Source: Lotus japonicus (taxonomy: Eukaryota; Streptophyta; Magnoliopsida; Fabales; Fabaceae). From it: a stretch of 64,000 nucleotides of DNA. This document shows, piece by piece, positions 12,401 through 24,953 of the stretch. The notes under the pieces were generated by a model. The model was given only the letters and a program-made list of their open reading frames with translations. It was not told where the DNA came from and did not search any database. The position numbers and the translations under genes were made by a program. The number at the start of each line of letters is the position of its first letter. The first letter of the stretch is position 1. The DNA lies in assembly GCF_012489685.1 (NCBI RefSeq), contig NC_080041.1, forward strand, positions 107,167,760 to 107,231,759, in the 5' to 3' direction.

Positions 12401-12794
12401 AAGATTTCAACTTCTCATTTTTTTTTTCGAAAACAGAAGAAATTTCAACTTCTCTTTTACAATGAGTGAAACACACAGAATTGGTTGTAGTAATGGTTAT
12501 TGGCTCAAAAATGGATTGTGATTGCTTATCGTTTTTTATATAGATGTTCTTTGATTGTGATTGTAATTTGTACGTTTTGGACACATTTCTATGGATCGTA
12601 TTTAGTATTTACTAATGAATTGAATAATAAAAATGTGTTGAAGAAGAGTAAAATTTTTAGGCGACGTGATATTTTTATTTTTTTAATGGAAAAAACAAAA
12701 AAAAAAAACTACACCACTAAGACATCATTGGAAAGTAAGGAAACGCCACACTGCTAGTGAGCACCTATTCCTGCTAGACGATCTACAAGACCAC
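12401..12794 (+). other. 3' flank of the NB-TIR gene
   Basis: No gene is seen. A 13-bp duplication (ATTTCAACTTCTC at about 12404 and 12440) flanks a small T-rich insert just after the stop codon, which looks like a minor insertion scar. The region is otherwise AT-rich and could hold the 3' UTR. Confidence 0.4.
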
Positions 12795-14050
12795 TAGCCT
12801 GTTTGGAATATGTCTAACATCTTGTTCTTGAAATAAACATTCAAAGAAGGGGTAGACCCCAAAGGCTCAGAGAAATCACACACACGTTCATAGTGAGTTA
12901 GTTTGTTATTGATCAAATTAGTCAAAAGTCCTTTACAACAGACCTTTGGTCCTCTATAATAGATGTCTCGTGGGCTTTTGAATTTCACCCTGATGAACCG
13001 GTTGGGCCGCACTACTTCAAGCCCAACTCCCTTACATACACTCCCCGCCCCGGGTGTGTACCCTAAGGAAAGAAACACCGACTCCTACTTAAATGAGACC
13101 CCGTCGGTGGGCGGGACTCTACGCCCTCTTATCCCTGGGCGAGCCTCTTCAAACCATGGGGGCTCGCCCAGTCCACAAGGCACCAAGCTCCTAGCATAGT
13201 GCAATGTGTCTTTAAAACGTGACCGCCAACTTCCGTTCCCATGTGATCCCACTAGCAGGTCGCCCGTTGCCACTTTCCACTTGGTACAACATTCCTCGGC
13301 TGGCGGTTTCGACCAACGTACGGGAACTATTCCCAAGCTTCTAGTTGCAATAGCTTCCCCGCCCAAGAGATTCCTAAGAAATGTTTCCAAACATCGCCAC
13401 GCCAATCGCCATTTCAAATGTTCCATCGCCAATCCCTGCAGACATCACCCGCCCAGTCCACAAGACACCGAGCTTGAACCATAAGAGCATAGTGTGTATT
13501 TATTGCCCTCCTGACTCTCGCTACTCGCTTGGGCAGACCAAGTTTGTTACTCGCTACATGAGTTTGCGCTTCTCAGCTGGCGACCTTAACCAGCACGCAG
13601 AAACTTCGGGATACTCAGCATATCCCGAAAAATCAGGCTCTATTTTCAAAACGTCACATCCAAAATCAAAACGCCAGATGTCAATCAATCATTTCCTTTA
13701 ATACATCGCGTCTTCCCAAGATAATCATGATTAGGCGTCGCCTCGATCTCCACTATTCTCCAAGCCACGTGCGCGTCCAAGAACGCACTCCATACCAAAG
13801 GTTTTTCATTAACCTATAAGAACCCGTTCAATCCTTCATTAGACATTTTCGATTGTCTTTCCTGTCAAACATCTGATCTCTTTTCTCCACTGACATTTTC
13901 GATTGTCTTTCCGGCGCCACCGTTCTCAAACCCCTTCATTCCTTCCGACTCCCGTTACACCGCCCATTCCGGTGAGTTCCCTCTTGACAACTCAACTCTT
14001 GCATTTCGTTTCACTTTATTTCTTTCCTTATTTTCTTTACACCATTCACC
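12795..14050 (+). mobile_element. LTR/leader-like part of a decayed gypsy element
   Basis: This GC-richer block lies directly upstream of a broken gypsy-type ORF and reads as retroelement leader: cysteine-free, stop-riddled and with CGCCC-type runs. A local direct repeat (GACATTTTCGATTGTCTTTCC at about 13845 and 13890) is present. I could not define LTR ends, so the boundaries are approximate. Confidence 0.4.
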
Positions 14051-15901
14051 ATGGCTTCAAATACCAAGCACAAAACCTCTGGCAGAATGCCAAAAACGCT
14101 AGTCCAGAACCATTCCCCTAACTCCGAAGTTGCACAACCTCCTTCCATACCTCAAATTTAGGCCTTTCTGCGTAGGACCCATGAAACTCTGCCTACACCA
14201 GTTCAAACTGCCCCTTCCGCAAAGGTCGTCGACCAGTCCTCCATATACTCCACCACCCTCCATGTAAAAGACTTATTCGAAAGGGTCGGGGGTTCTACCA
14301 TGAAACTGACTTCAACCAAAAACTGCGTGTCGTTGGCTGCAACGGCGACGAACACCCCTAAGACTACTGGGCGCGCGATGACCCCAACACCCATTATTTC
14401 TTCGTTTATGAATTCATCTTTACTGAACTTGGAATAAAATTTCCCCTATCTCCCTTCTACTGCGAAGTCATGAGTTATATCAACTTCGCCCCCATCCAGT
14501 TGCATCTGAACGCATGGCCTTTCATGCGCTGCTTTGAGATTTTGTGTGACGCCATTCACCTAGTCCCCTCGCCAGTCCACTTCTTTTATTTTTATGATGT
14601 GGACCGCAAATCCTTGTCATCTCAATGATGGATTTCCATGAAGGCCCGCCCTAGCCGCCGGGGCTTCGCTCCCTCTAAGAGCAACGCCAAAAGCTCCTTC
14701 GCCTAGAGATACTTCAAGATTGGGATCCATCATGAGTACCCCGAGTTATTCACCCGCAAAGACGGGACCATTCGATTTCCACTCTAATGGACTGAAAAGT
14801 CGATTGGTATTATGGATATTGTCGATGACTCCTTGACGGACAAGGACAAAAGAATCATTTGCTTTTTCGCCAAAATTGCAAACATCCCAAGTCCTCAGCC
14901 AACGGCGAGACGACACCCAAAAAGGTGAAGAAAACCAAATTCACACACAAGCCCTCATCTTCCAACCGCCAACCCGAAAACCATGAGACGCCGACAATCC
15001 CCACCGGAGAAACCACCTCAAACAAAGAGACTGCCGCCAACCAAACCGGCACCCACAAACCAAGTCATCCAAACCGCCATCCCCAAAAAACAGTCAACTC
15101 TCCCAACCCTCAGTAGCAAACTCCACACTCTCCCAACCATGACAACAAATCCCCTCGAACAGTAAACGAGGAAGAAGATGGCGACCCGCACCATGTTCCT
15201 TTGCATGATACTTACGACCCTGTCACCTTCCTCCTTTCCCACCTCAAGCTTCAATACATAGAGGCTGCGACTGTTGAAAAAGGAATGGCCCACATGGCCA
15301 AAGAGGCTTTTATGGCCCTGCTTCACGTCGGGAGCCTGTTTGCGACTCCTTCCAATGCTATAAGACCGCACCAAAGAACAAGAGGCCATTGCTCACGGGA
15401 AGAGCCTTGACCTTGAAAACGGCGAACTTCGCTTCGCCGCCGCCCAAGCCAACGAAAAAGTCAAAACGTTGGAAAGAAGCCTAAAGGACCAAAAGGTCCT
15501 CTATGAACAGAAACTGAACCTCCTGGGGAGACAAGTGGGCCGGGCCAAGTCAAAATTGACTTGGAGACCCAAAATGACTTGATCGCCCAACAGGAAGCGA
15601 AAATCGTTGCTCAACAACAAGAACTCGACGCCAAGGAGGCAAAGCTGATCGGCCAACAATCGGAGCTTGAAGTTAAGGCCAAGATGATTTCTAGTTTGGA
15701 GCAACAGGTCGTTGACGTTGCAACAATGAGGCGTCAACTAGCCCTTTCCGCCGCCAAGCAGCGTGAAGAGGGTTTTTACTTGGCTCAAAACCAAGTTCAT
15801 TTTTTGTCACCTTACGATGAATAATCTGAAAGCAGCGGGGATGAAGAAGAAGAAGAGGAAGAAAAAAATGACGAGGGAAATCAGAATGGCGACCGACCAT
15901 A
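14051..15901 (+). pseudogene. Gypsy-type transposon ORF with coiled-coil tail, broken
   Basis: From ATG 14051 the frame meets a stop near 14160 and shifts around 14300. It then encodes a region resembling the plant 'putative gypsy type transposon' domain (SYINFAPIQLHLNAWPFMR and on), with further in-frame stops near 14626, 14704 and 14788. A basic Pro/Lys linker follows, then an Ala/Gln/Glu-rich coiled coil (about 15380-15820, KIVAQQQELDAKEAKL) and an acidic C-terminus ending near 15901. Family assignment rests on the domain and coiled-coil layout. There is no evidence of function. Confidence 0.7.
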
Positions 15902-16218
15902 AAAATATTTAATGTACCTTTTTTTTTAATTAATGGTTTCGCCAGCCCTCCATGAAGCATTTTGTAATGACTTTAATTCTGCTCGCTTCGAAGAGCTAAT
16001 GCTACTACGCTTCGTTTTTTTTTTGTTATCACCCCTAAATTTACTTTCGCTATCACCTTCAATATTCATTTGCGCCTTTGTTTCACGCTTTTATTTTGAC
16101 TGAATTACGTTTGATGACCTTTCATGTGTAAATAAAGTGGGGCTTAGTGCTTGATTTAATTTGACCAAGGCTTGGACTCGCAAAGTGAGACTTTGGATTT
16201 CACAAAGTATTCGTCCAT

Positions 16219-16719
16219 TTGGGGCTCAACGTGCTCGGATCCCAATGGCCATTTGGGGTTGCCCAAGGCTTATGCCCAGTTATAAATGCTCGCCCTTATT
16301 CCGGGGAGACTAAGGTGACTACTATAACGAAGAACAAAGCTGTTGGTGACAAACGCAGGAAAGCTAAAGTTTTCAATGTGGGAGACGATGTGATGATGTT
16401 CTTACGGAAGGAGAGGTTCCCAGTTGGTACTTCCAACAAGCTAAAGCCACGCAAGTATGGCCCGTTCAAGGTTAGTCGAAAGATAAATGGTAACGCTTAT
16501 GTCAGTTATGTGGTAGCTCCCCCAGATTCCATGAATATTTCCAATACTTTCAATGTGGCTGACATTCATGAGTATCAGGCATATGAGGTCCCTTATCACG
16601 AAGAGAACTTGGGGTCGAGTTCTTCAGAGGTGGAGGAAACTGATGTAGCACGGCTAGCGGCACACTTCGAGGACGACATCGCTCGTCGGAAGGGCGGATT
16701 GCGTCCCACGTCCGAATAA
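16219..16719 (+). pseudogene. C-terminal fragment of a Ty3/gypsy polyprotein
   Basis: The open stretch from about 16300 includes [32 protein letters not shown] and [11 protein letters not shown], the conserved tail of the integrase end of gypsy pol. The protease, reverse transcriptase, RNase H and integrase core are absent. The first 27 or so codons do not look like pol. It is a truncated remnant, perhaps part of the same decayed element as 14051-15901. Confidence 0.8.
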
Positions 16720-16930
16720 CTATTATTATACCTTTCCGGGCAGGGAATGGGTCAACAATCAATTCTAATGCTTTGCCTTATGCCTTATGCCATGGCTTGA
16801 AAACAACATTTTAGTATTATAGTAATTTCTTTTCAGTTGGTTTTGGGCTTATTTCAGGTTTGGGCCTATTTTAGTATCAGGGTTTCTTTCTTTTACTATC
16901 TAAACACTTGTAAGGCATATCCGTCATTAG

Positions 16931-17835
16931 TGTTTAATTGCAACTTTAGTCCTTGATGTTTATATAAACCACGATTTTAGTCCCTCACCTAATTTAATTA
17001 CAAGATTAATCCTTCACGTTTCCTCCTGTTTGCAACGTTAGTCCTTCCGTCTAATTATTAACGGAGAAGGATTATGTGGCAACACACATGCCTCTCACTT
17101 TTGGTCCCCTACTTATACACATTATGCAGTTTTGGTCCTTAAAGTTCAAAATTACATTCAAATTAATAAAAAACAAAAGAAAAAACTGAAAATGATGAGT
17201 ATTTATGTTCTTAAAATTTAATTACTTTATAAAATCATAATCAAGCATAGTAAAAGAAATTTTAATTTTAAATACTTAAAAATATATGTGCTGATTTGTT
17301 TATATTTTATAGAATATAAAAATATCTTTAATCAACACATTCAACCTAATACAAAAGATATCAAGAAAAAATATGGAGGATTGTCAATAAATAATCTCAA
17401 TTTAAATTAAATAGGATAGAAAGGGAAACAATTACGATTGTTATCAAAACATTACTAAATAAGAATTTAAATAAATATTTTATAAAATCATAATCAGGCA
17501 TAATAAAATAAATTTTAATTTGAATGCAATTTTTAAAGAAGATGTAAAGTCATCAGTTTTGTTTTGTTTTTTATTAATGTTAATGTGACTTTTGAACATT
17601 AAGGACCAAAACTACAAATGCGTATAAGTAGGGGATCAAAAGTGTAGTTAAACAATTTTCTTGGTCACATGAGAGGCATGTGTGTTGCCACATAAGCCTT
17701 CTTTGTTAATAATTAGACGGAAGGACTAACGTTGTAAACGGGAGGGAACGTGAGGGACTATTCTTATAATTAAATTAGATGAGGGACTAAAATCAGGGTT
17801 TTTATAAACGTCGGGGACTAATGTTGCAATTAAGC
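16931..17835. mobile_element. Foldback element, divergent M1 relative
   Basis: Long inverted repeats (about 230 bp) run inward from TGTTTAATTGCAACTTTAGTC at the left and from the complement of GGACTAATGTTGCAATTAAGCC at the right. They contain the recurring 'tag-TCC' spacing typical of these plant foldbacks. The middle is AT-rich with no ORF. No clean 9-bp duplication is visible, so it is old or its edges have drifted. Confidence 0.7.
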
Positions 17836-18306
17836 CTTTTTTCATTCATAATAAAATTTCAGAGTTTTCTTTTCGGGTGGATTCTAGAGTTCATCGTTAG
17901 GATTAGCGCTTGCTAATCTTTTTGTAGTTCCGACTGCATCAGTAGACTAGAGTCAACTTTGCTCTTGGAATACTCATCAGAGGGGCTTCCTATAAACTTG
18001 CATGGACAATGACGACAGATCTCGAGCCTATAACAAATACAAGTGTAGTTGTTCATTTACTTAACACACAACTCATTTTAATAAACTCCGAGTACTTTTA
18101 AGATCTTGAGATTCCCTCTTAACTCTCTAACTAACTTGGGTGTCAGAGTGCCTTATGCAAATATTCCCCTTACCGTGACGCGCAACCCTGCCACACTAGT
18201 AAAGTCGAGCCATGCGGTGTACCACCACTAGAGACAAAACTCTAGAATCACTCACAAAAGAATAGAGAAGAAGGAGGTCATTAGTAGCAGAGCGTCCCTG
18301 CAGATT
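17836..18306. other. Intergenic stretch, nothing recognised
   Basis: I see no ORF, RNA gene or repeat boundary in this stretch. Confidence 0.5.
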
Positions 18307-18566
18307 AGAGCATCTCCAATGTTAGGTTCTTAGTTCTTAGCACTATTCACGTGGGCCCGTATTGCCACATGTGCTTAAGCAACTCTTTGCAGATTTTGCT
18401 CCAACCATGAGTTCTTAGTTCATAGAACTACTCATCTGGTCCCACAACACCATTATATTAATATTTTTTATTTCCATATAATTTTGATTTAAATTTAAAT
18501 GTTAATTCAATACTTAAACTAAATTAGTTGATGAATGTGAGAGAAAAAATTAATTTTTTATGCTAA
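18307..18566. mobile_element. MITE of the GAGCATCTCCAATG family, interrupted
   Basis: It begins GAGCATCTCCAATGTTAGG and runs through GGTTCTTAGTTCTTAG, then is cut by a CACTA element at 18567. An inverted copy of the same sequence is embedded in the element at 21974-23594. Its continuation after the CACTA element (21952 onward) is short. The superfamily cannot be decided from the ends alone. Confidence 0.6.
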
Positions 18567-21500
18567 CACTACAAGCAAAATGATTTGGCTTAATTTCACT
18601 TTTGGTCCCCCAACTTTGGCCTTCTTGCGAAAATCGTCCCCAAACTTCAAAATTAGCAAAAAACGACCCTGAAGTTTACATCCGGTTGCAAAATTGGTTT
18701 TCTGTCCAACTTCCGTCCAAAATCTAACAAAAAATGATGACATGACATTTCTAAATTAATTTTAACTAAAAATAATAATTTTTTAATTAAATAACAGCAG
18801 GTCTTTTTAAAAAAAATCAAAAATCATATTTTCCTAATTAAACATTAACTTTAATTAATTTTTAAAAAAACATTTATCCTTCTCTCTCCCTCTTCACCTC
18901 TTCTCTCTTCAAACTTCTGAAGCCATTACCACAACCGGCTGTACACTTCCAGAAACAACCAAAGAATCTTCTCTTCATCTCCTTCTTCAAAGTGTTCTTC
19001 AATTTCTCAACCTTTTCTCCCAGAACTATCCTTTTCTTCCAACACCAGAAGCAACCCAGAACCCCCCAAAATGCAAACCCAGATTCAATCAAAGCCCCAT
19101 CTTCAAACCCCTAAATACAAAGAGAGATTTGGAGCACGAGAGCATGAGCGACGGAGAGAGAGAGGTAGAGAAGATCGAAGCTTCTGCAATTTCTGGGTTG
19201 ATATGTGTTTTCCCCTTGGTTTGGTTCGATCTGTTACCACCAGACCCAAATCTCACCTGTTCTTCTTCCTCTCCTTCCTGATCAACGCTTAAAATCAAGG
19301 TTCGGTTCTCTTGCTCTTCGTCATCTATCTCTCAATCGCTTCCTCTTATCTCGATCTCATCAATAGAAGCTTGGGTTTGCAGGTTAGGGTTCCAGTTGGT
19401 GGTATATTTGGGGGGTTTGAAGATTGCTTGAATTTGGGTGAATGTGAATCCACCAGATGCATGTGGTGTCGCTGATAATGGAGTTTGTGAGTCGATTTGA
19501 AGGTAGGAGATATGAGATTTTGGTATGAGCAGGAAGGGTGGTGGTGGTTCTAGCGTTGCAAGAGTTGAAACGGAATGAGGTCGTGGTATTGTTTGGTTGC
19601 ACGAGATTGATGTTGTTGTCCAATTAGATCTGCTTCTGCAATCCACCGGAAGAATTCTGTTTCTAATCCGTTGAGATTCAGAGGAAAGAAGTGTTATAGA
19701 AGCTGAAGGAAAAAGTTAAGGGTGGCTTTGGCTTCTCTTCACATGGTTTGAGGATGAAGGTGATGAAAATGTTAGGGAAATAGGTTGATGAAAATGCTCA
19801 CTGTAACGTTGAGGAAGATGAAGAAATTTGGTGACTGAATTGTGACGGAGTTTTGACGGATTATCTCCGTCACTAGTCCCAAAAATAAAAAATTATATTT
19901 CTTAATTAAATTATTAATATTTTTCAATTAAAATATTATCAAATAATACCACGTCAGCAATCTGTTAGGTTTTGAACGGAAGTTGGACGGAAAACCAATT
20001 TTGCAACCGGGTGTAAACTTCAGGGTCGCTTTTTGTTAATTTTGAAGTTTGGGGACGATTTACGCAGAAAGGACAAAGTTGGGGATCAAAAGTGCAATTA
20101 AACCAAATGATTTTTAGCGACACTTTTGTTTGCGGCTGTAACATTATTGCCGCTAATTCCATCAGAAAATTAAAAAATTTGTGTTAAGTAATGAGTAGTC
20201 GGTAATAATTTGTCTTTACCAGGGAGCCGCACGTGATGTTCACTCATCGTTTCCCATTGAAACCTGAACTTGCCGAAGATTGCCCCTCTCTCACCGAAGC
20301 CACAACCATCCCCTGAAACCTGAAGGTTCACGCGAAGGGGAGAACAACAAGGAGATCGCGTGAAGGTTCTCTCTGTTTCTCGATCCGAAATCTCCTCTCC
20401 AACTTCGTTTATTCTTCCTCGATTTAATCTAGGGTTTCAACTGAAATGTTCCACTCACATCACTCACTCTCCGTTGTTTCTTCTCGTGCTGAGCTAGGTT
20501 TTGAGTTCAGAACCAAAATAGAGGCTGGCCTTCTTCTTTGGTGGTTCGGTACCAAATTAGTTTTTAATTTAAATCAATTTTACCTTGCTTATTAGATTTG
20601 AATTAGTTTCAGTAATAGAAATTGAGTTCGATACTTGTGACATCAATTTTAAATTTCAATTCTGCATGTTGGATTTTTGGTTGTGAAAAAATTGTTTTCT
20701 CTCTTTCGCGTGTCAGCACCAAAATTTCTATATGGAATCACTTGCCTTGAAGCTTTGATCTCATCATTTCAGGAACTTAATATTTTCCCTGTTGAATCTT
20801 GATTGCATTGGTTGTAGTCTTATTTCATAGTGAATCTAAATGTTTTTTTTATAGATTTTTAGATGCATACACCTGATGATATAATGATTGAAGCCTTTTA
20901 TAATTGGGATTATGTGGTGGCGTGATCCTTGAGCCATTTTTTTACATCTGGCCTTCTATTTCTTATGCTTATGATTCATTTAGTAGAGCAAGATTATATG
21001 TCTCCATCTCTGCCAGTAAGATTGATTGTATGTCTGTCATTCTCATCCTCTTTTAAATTGAGAAATGCAAAGTTTAACTATGATCTAAACTGTTGAAAAC
21101 TAACATAAAGTACTACAGCAATCGTTATCATTCTTGAAAGGTACTAATGAAGAGTTTGAGGAAAGATGTATTGTGAAAATTCTGTAGTGCAATGATATCA
21201 AGCTGTATAACTATGGTGCATTTAGGGTGTAGGCACTCTTGAGGACCTCTGGACTTTCTCATGCTATTGTAGCACTTTTCTATGGATATTCACTTGATTT
21301 AATTTGGAATGCAACTCAAGATAGATACCACTTGTTTACTTAGGAGTTATTATTTTTGACTAAGGTATAAGATTGCAAGGAATTGTCCCATCTAGTACAT
21401 TTAAGTATGAGAACTTAACTTTTCTATCTGATTTTCTAGTCACATATGCAAGAGTCTTGTTCTAAGATAGGAAAATGCGGAAACCACAACAGCCTTTATT

Positions 21501-21951
21501 GAGTAGTGGGGTAAATATTGTTTGAAATGCCATGCTCATATTTGTTTCAGTGTAACTTATTCTTTCATTGGTGCAAGTGAAAGTTCTATGAGTTGTACAT
21601 GTAAGTTTTTCTGGCAGCTAAGGAAACAATTTATGGCAGTCCGAAACCGCTAAAACTTGTTTTACATCGTGGCTATAGTAAATTCTCAAAAACATGAAGT
21701 TCAAAAAAAAAATTCTCAAAAACATGTTTTAGTGGCAATAACAAATGCCAGGAAATATAGCCGCTACAAGGTGATGGTTTTTCCTGGAAATTCAAAACGT
21801 CTTTACCAGGGGCGGTATAATTGCTGGCAAAGCTTTTATCGACCGCCGATACAACGGCTGAAATGCGGGTGCCGGTAAAATTTGTAGCAGCAATATTAAT
21901 TGCCGCCAAAAGCAATAACTTTTGCCTCGAAAAACGCTTTTTGTTGTAGTG
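18567..21951. mobile_element. Non-autonomous CACTA element
   Basis: It starts CACTACAAGCAAAA and ends with the inverted form TTTTTGTTGTAGTG. Subterminal GCCGC/GCGGC-type motifs occur at both ends (about 20120-20160 and 21750-21900). A Mutator-type foldback (18587-20104) is inserted only 20 bp inside the left end. The interior (20220-21640) has leader-like sequence but no transposase. The expected 3-bp duplication is not preserved. Confidence 0.7.
18587..20104. mobile_element. Non-autonomous Mutator-type foldback element (M1)
   Basis: Inverted repeats of about 150 bp start GGCTTAATTTCACTTTTGG, and a perfect 9-bp target duplication, AAATGATTT, is present at 18578-18586 and 20105-20113. The interior (about 18870-19870) is less AT-rich and reads like captured gene leader or exon sequence, but no ORF is convincing. 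It shares TIRs and an inner GTGACGGAG segment with 30129-31270. Confidence 0.9.
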
Positions 21952-21973
21952 AGAAATCAAAAAGTAAAACTCT

Positions 21974-23594
21974 TAGAGCATCTTCAATGCAAGGTTCTTA
22001 GTTCTTATTTCTTCTGAGCTTGAAACTAAGAAATAAGTTTTTAACCATTGGAGGAGACTGACATAAAGTTATTAGTTCTTAAAAATAAGAACTGGTTCTT
22101 ATATAAGAAATTTTACTTTTTGAGTTCATAGCATAAAAAATTAATTTTCTCTCTCTCATTCATCAATTGATTTAACTTAGGTATTGAATTAGCTTTTAAA
22201 TTTAAAGCAAAATTTTATGAAAGTAAAAAATATTACTACTATAATGATATTGTGGGACCAAATGAATAGTTCTAAGAACTACTCCCTCCGTACCCAAATG
22301 GTTGTTGTTTAAGGAAATGCACACAATTTAAGAGTTCATTAATTGATACTAAAACTTGGCTAAAACACCCATATTTAAAGTTGAGTTTTATTAAAGAGAG
22401 AGAATGATGGTTATGGTTAAATGATAGGTGAGAATTGTGATTCGTGAGAATTGGAGGTGGTAGGTGTGAGATAGAATATTAAATGAGAGTATATGTGGAA
22501 GAATATGTGATAAATAGTCTTGAAATCCTAAAACAACAATCATTTTAGAAAATACTAGTGTTTTTTTCCTGTGCGTTGCGCGGAGAATATGTCTATTGTA
22601 TTTGACACATCAATTAATCATGAACGTGATTATGCGAGTTCGTTTTCAGTTATTAATTTTTAAATTCTAAGTTATCTATGTTTTAATCTTTTTTTTAAGT
22701 TGTTCTCAATATGTGCTCTTTTCTTTCCCCATTAATTCCCCCTTAATTGTCATTTTTTCTCCCCCAATTTCGTCTCTCTCTCTTTTCTCTCATATGACAT
22801 TTTAAATTTTAAATTTTCCTATATCTTTTTTCTCCCTGCCCATAAATTGTCATTCTCTCCCCACTCCCCCGATTCGCAAATTAGGGAAAATCTTAGATAT
22901 GCATCATCTTAGATAATTAGGGAAAATCTTTTAAAGTTTTAATGGATTATAATCTCCGCACTACATATTTTATTTTTATATTGTAGATCATGAGAAAAAA
23001 TAAAATGAGAAATCAGGGGATTCCTTAAATATATGCAGTAAATTAGGCTTGAGACTTTTCCTAATTTAAAGAGATAATGAGAACGGTTTCAAGATTTGTT
23101 TTGGAAATAAATTTAGTAAGGAGTAATCTAAGTAAATCTTAGATAATAAGGGTAAATCTTTTAAAATTCGATTTCAAGATAAAATAACACAAAAGAAGAT
23201 GAGCTCTCTAACAAATTGACACGTGAATTTTTTCTTATGAGATTGAACCAGGAGTTGCACCTCACCAAATCAGTCTTATAAAAGTTATTTTTTTCTAATA
23301 TATATTGATATTGATGTTAAAAGATAAAACAACAACCATTTTGGAACGGAGGGAGTTTAAACTAAGAATTAATGGTTGGAGCAAAATCTGCAAAGAGTTG
23401 CTTAAGCACATATGTCAGTACGGGTCCACGTGAATAAGAACTAAGAACTAAGAACCTAGCTTTGGAGATGTTCATATAAGGACTAGTTCTTATTTTTTAA
23501 AACTAAGAACTCTACGTCAGCCTTCTCCAATGGTTAAGAACTCAGTTCTTAGCTGAGAAATAAGAACTAAGAACCTTGCATTGAAGATTCTCTT
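21974..23594. mobile_element. Nested MITE with about 120-bp inverted ends
   Basis: The left end reads GAGCATCTTCAATGCAAGG. The right end is its inverted match (CCTTGCATTGAAGATTCTC), with similarity continuing about 120 bp inward. Inside lies an inverted copy of the 18307 MITE, itself split by a Stowaway-like element (22283-23355). This gives at least three layers of insertion. Confidence 0.7.
22283..23355. mobile_element. Stowaway-like element, internally rearranged
   Basis: It starts CTCCCTCCGTACCCAAATGG after TA (22281-22282) and ends with the inverted form CCATTTTGGAACGGAGGGAG, followed by TT rather than TA. A second inner copy of the terminal segment occurs at about 22530, next to a Helitron-3'-like motif (minus-strand hairpin and CTAGT near 22556). 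About 750 bp therefore seem to have been inserted near the original right end. Confidence 0.6.
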
Positions 23595-23960
23595 ACTCGT
23601 CTCACAACCCTACCAACGTCTTATACTCAGCTTAAATATTCCTTATCCAAACAACTAAAATTATGTGCAATTTAGATTTAGAATTTTAATTAGTGAGTTG
23701 GGATTAAAAAATGCAATATAAATTAAAGCAAGAGCACTTATATCATTACTTACGGTAAAAGCAAGCACAGCTTGAGAAAGTCTTCACAATAAACTAATTT
23801 ATTATTCAAGATTAAACAATATCCTTGGAATAGAAATGTGTCCAAACAACTTCTTAATATTGAACACAAACATTACAACCAACCACTGTCCATTTGTGAG
23901 CTTTGTTGTGAGCCAATACCCGGTCGTATTAGCTCTATCTTGTGAAGTTGAATCTTCCCT
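23595..23960. other. 3' flank of the minus-strand TIR gene
   Basis: AT-rich with no ORF. It would contain the 3' UTR of the gene ending at 23961. Confidence 0.5.
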
Positions 23961-24953
23961 TTAATCCATATCCATGCTTTCAATATTCAAGAAATCTTTA
24001 TTTTTATTGGCTTCTGATACAATCTCTTCAATAAAGTCATCTTCTTTCCTACAAAAGTACACACAAGACTTCTAAAATCAGTTAGACATTTAGTATTAGA
24101 ATGATTTTATCAACTATTTACACTAGGTGATACAGACAACCCTTTGGAATGATATTACTTACCGGCTAGCATCATAATGCTTTCCAGACAATTCACACAC
24201 TCCATGCAAAGCCGATCTCCATTTCTTTACTTCCTCAGAACTTTCTCCATATCTTCTTTCGTGTTTAGCCATGGCATTGGCATAACTCTTTTTCTGAAAC
24301 CTTACGTCTGTTGGATCCACTTTGTAAAATATCGGCCAGACCATCTGATCAACATTATCCATGCAGTCAAGAATCTTGATAAGTTCTTCGAGACACCAGC
24401 TGGACTCTGCATAGTTTTCAGACAAAATAACAATCGAAAGCCTTGATCCTTCAATCGCATTATAAAGAGATTGTGAAATTTTATCTCCGGTCTGCAATCC
24501 TTTATCATCTATGAAGGTCTTGAATCCCTCATCCGTCAAAGCTTGATAGAGATCATGTGTAAAACCATCCCGAGTATCTTTTCCTCGAAAGCTGAGAAAA
24601 ATCTGATACCGAGGCATTAGACGTCTTAGATGCTTATTTTTTAAGGGATATCCCAAATCTTTGGCTGGGACTGAAAATGGCTCAAATTTACGGTTGGCAT
24701 CAAGTGCCTTTATTTTCTCTATCATTTCAGTGTACCATGTGGAATTCATCACACTCGTTTTTTTGATTTGTGGATTCATCTCTTCAATGAGTTGATCCAC
24801 ATGTTTTAGCCACTCCCAAACAGCATCATTTACTTCTTCTGTTTTGTAAATTGCTTGATCAGCTCTACTCAGCACAAAATTTCGCTTAAAAAGCAGTCCC
24901 CTCTTCTCAAAGTTGAATTCTTTATGTAACGAAACTGGGGCAGAGATCTCCAT
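23961..24953 (-). CDS. CC-like/TIR protein, no NB-ARC, 2 exons
   Basis: Exons 24953-24163 and 24048-23961 (donor GTAAGT, acceptor TTTTGTAG, phase 2) encode 292 aa. Residues 1-120 resemble the end of a CNL coiled-coil region (EVNDAVWEWLKHVDQLIEEM) and the FEPFSVPA linker that normally leads into NB-ARC. The frame then runs straight into a complete TIR domain (FLSFRGKDTR, SENYAESSWCLEEL with the catalytic-type Glu). The last exon is 88 nt, identical in length and phase to that of the gene at 6749. The two are therefore paralogues of one unusual family, in opposite orientation about 11.6 kb apart. The NB-ARC seems to have been deleted rather than never present (inference). Likely role: TIR signalling protein or NADase. 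Confidence 0.8.

Noticed and set aside
13085..13432. 115-aa minus-strand ORF at 13.1-13.4 kb
   Set aside because: It lies antisense to a retroelement leader, with competing ORFs in other frames and no domain.
18874..19646. ORFs in the interior of the 18587-20104 element
   Set aside because: Short, overlapping and unrecognisable; at most captured leader sequence.
22556..23330. Full Helitron on the minus strand inside the Stowaway element
   Set aside because: A plausible 3' hairpin with CTAGT is seen, but no credible 5' end could be found, so only the internal rearrangement is reported.
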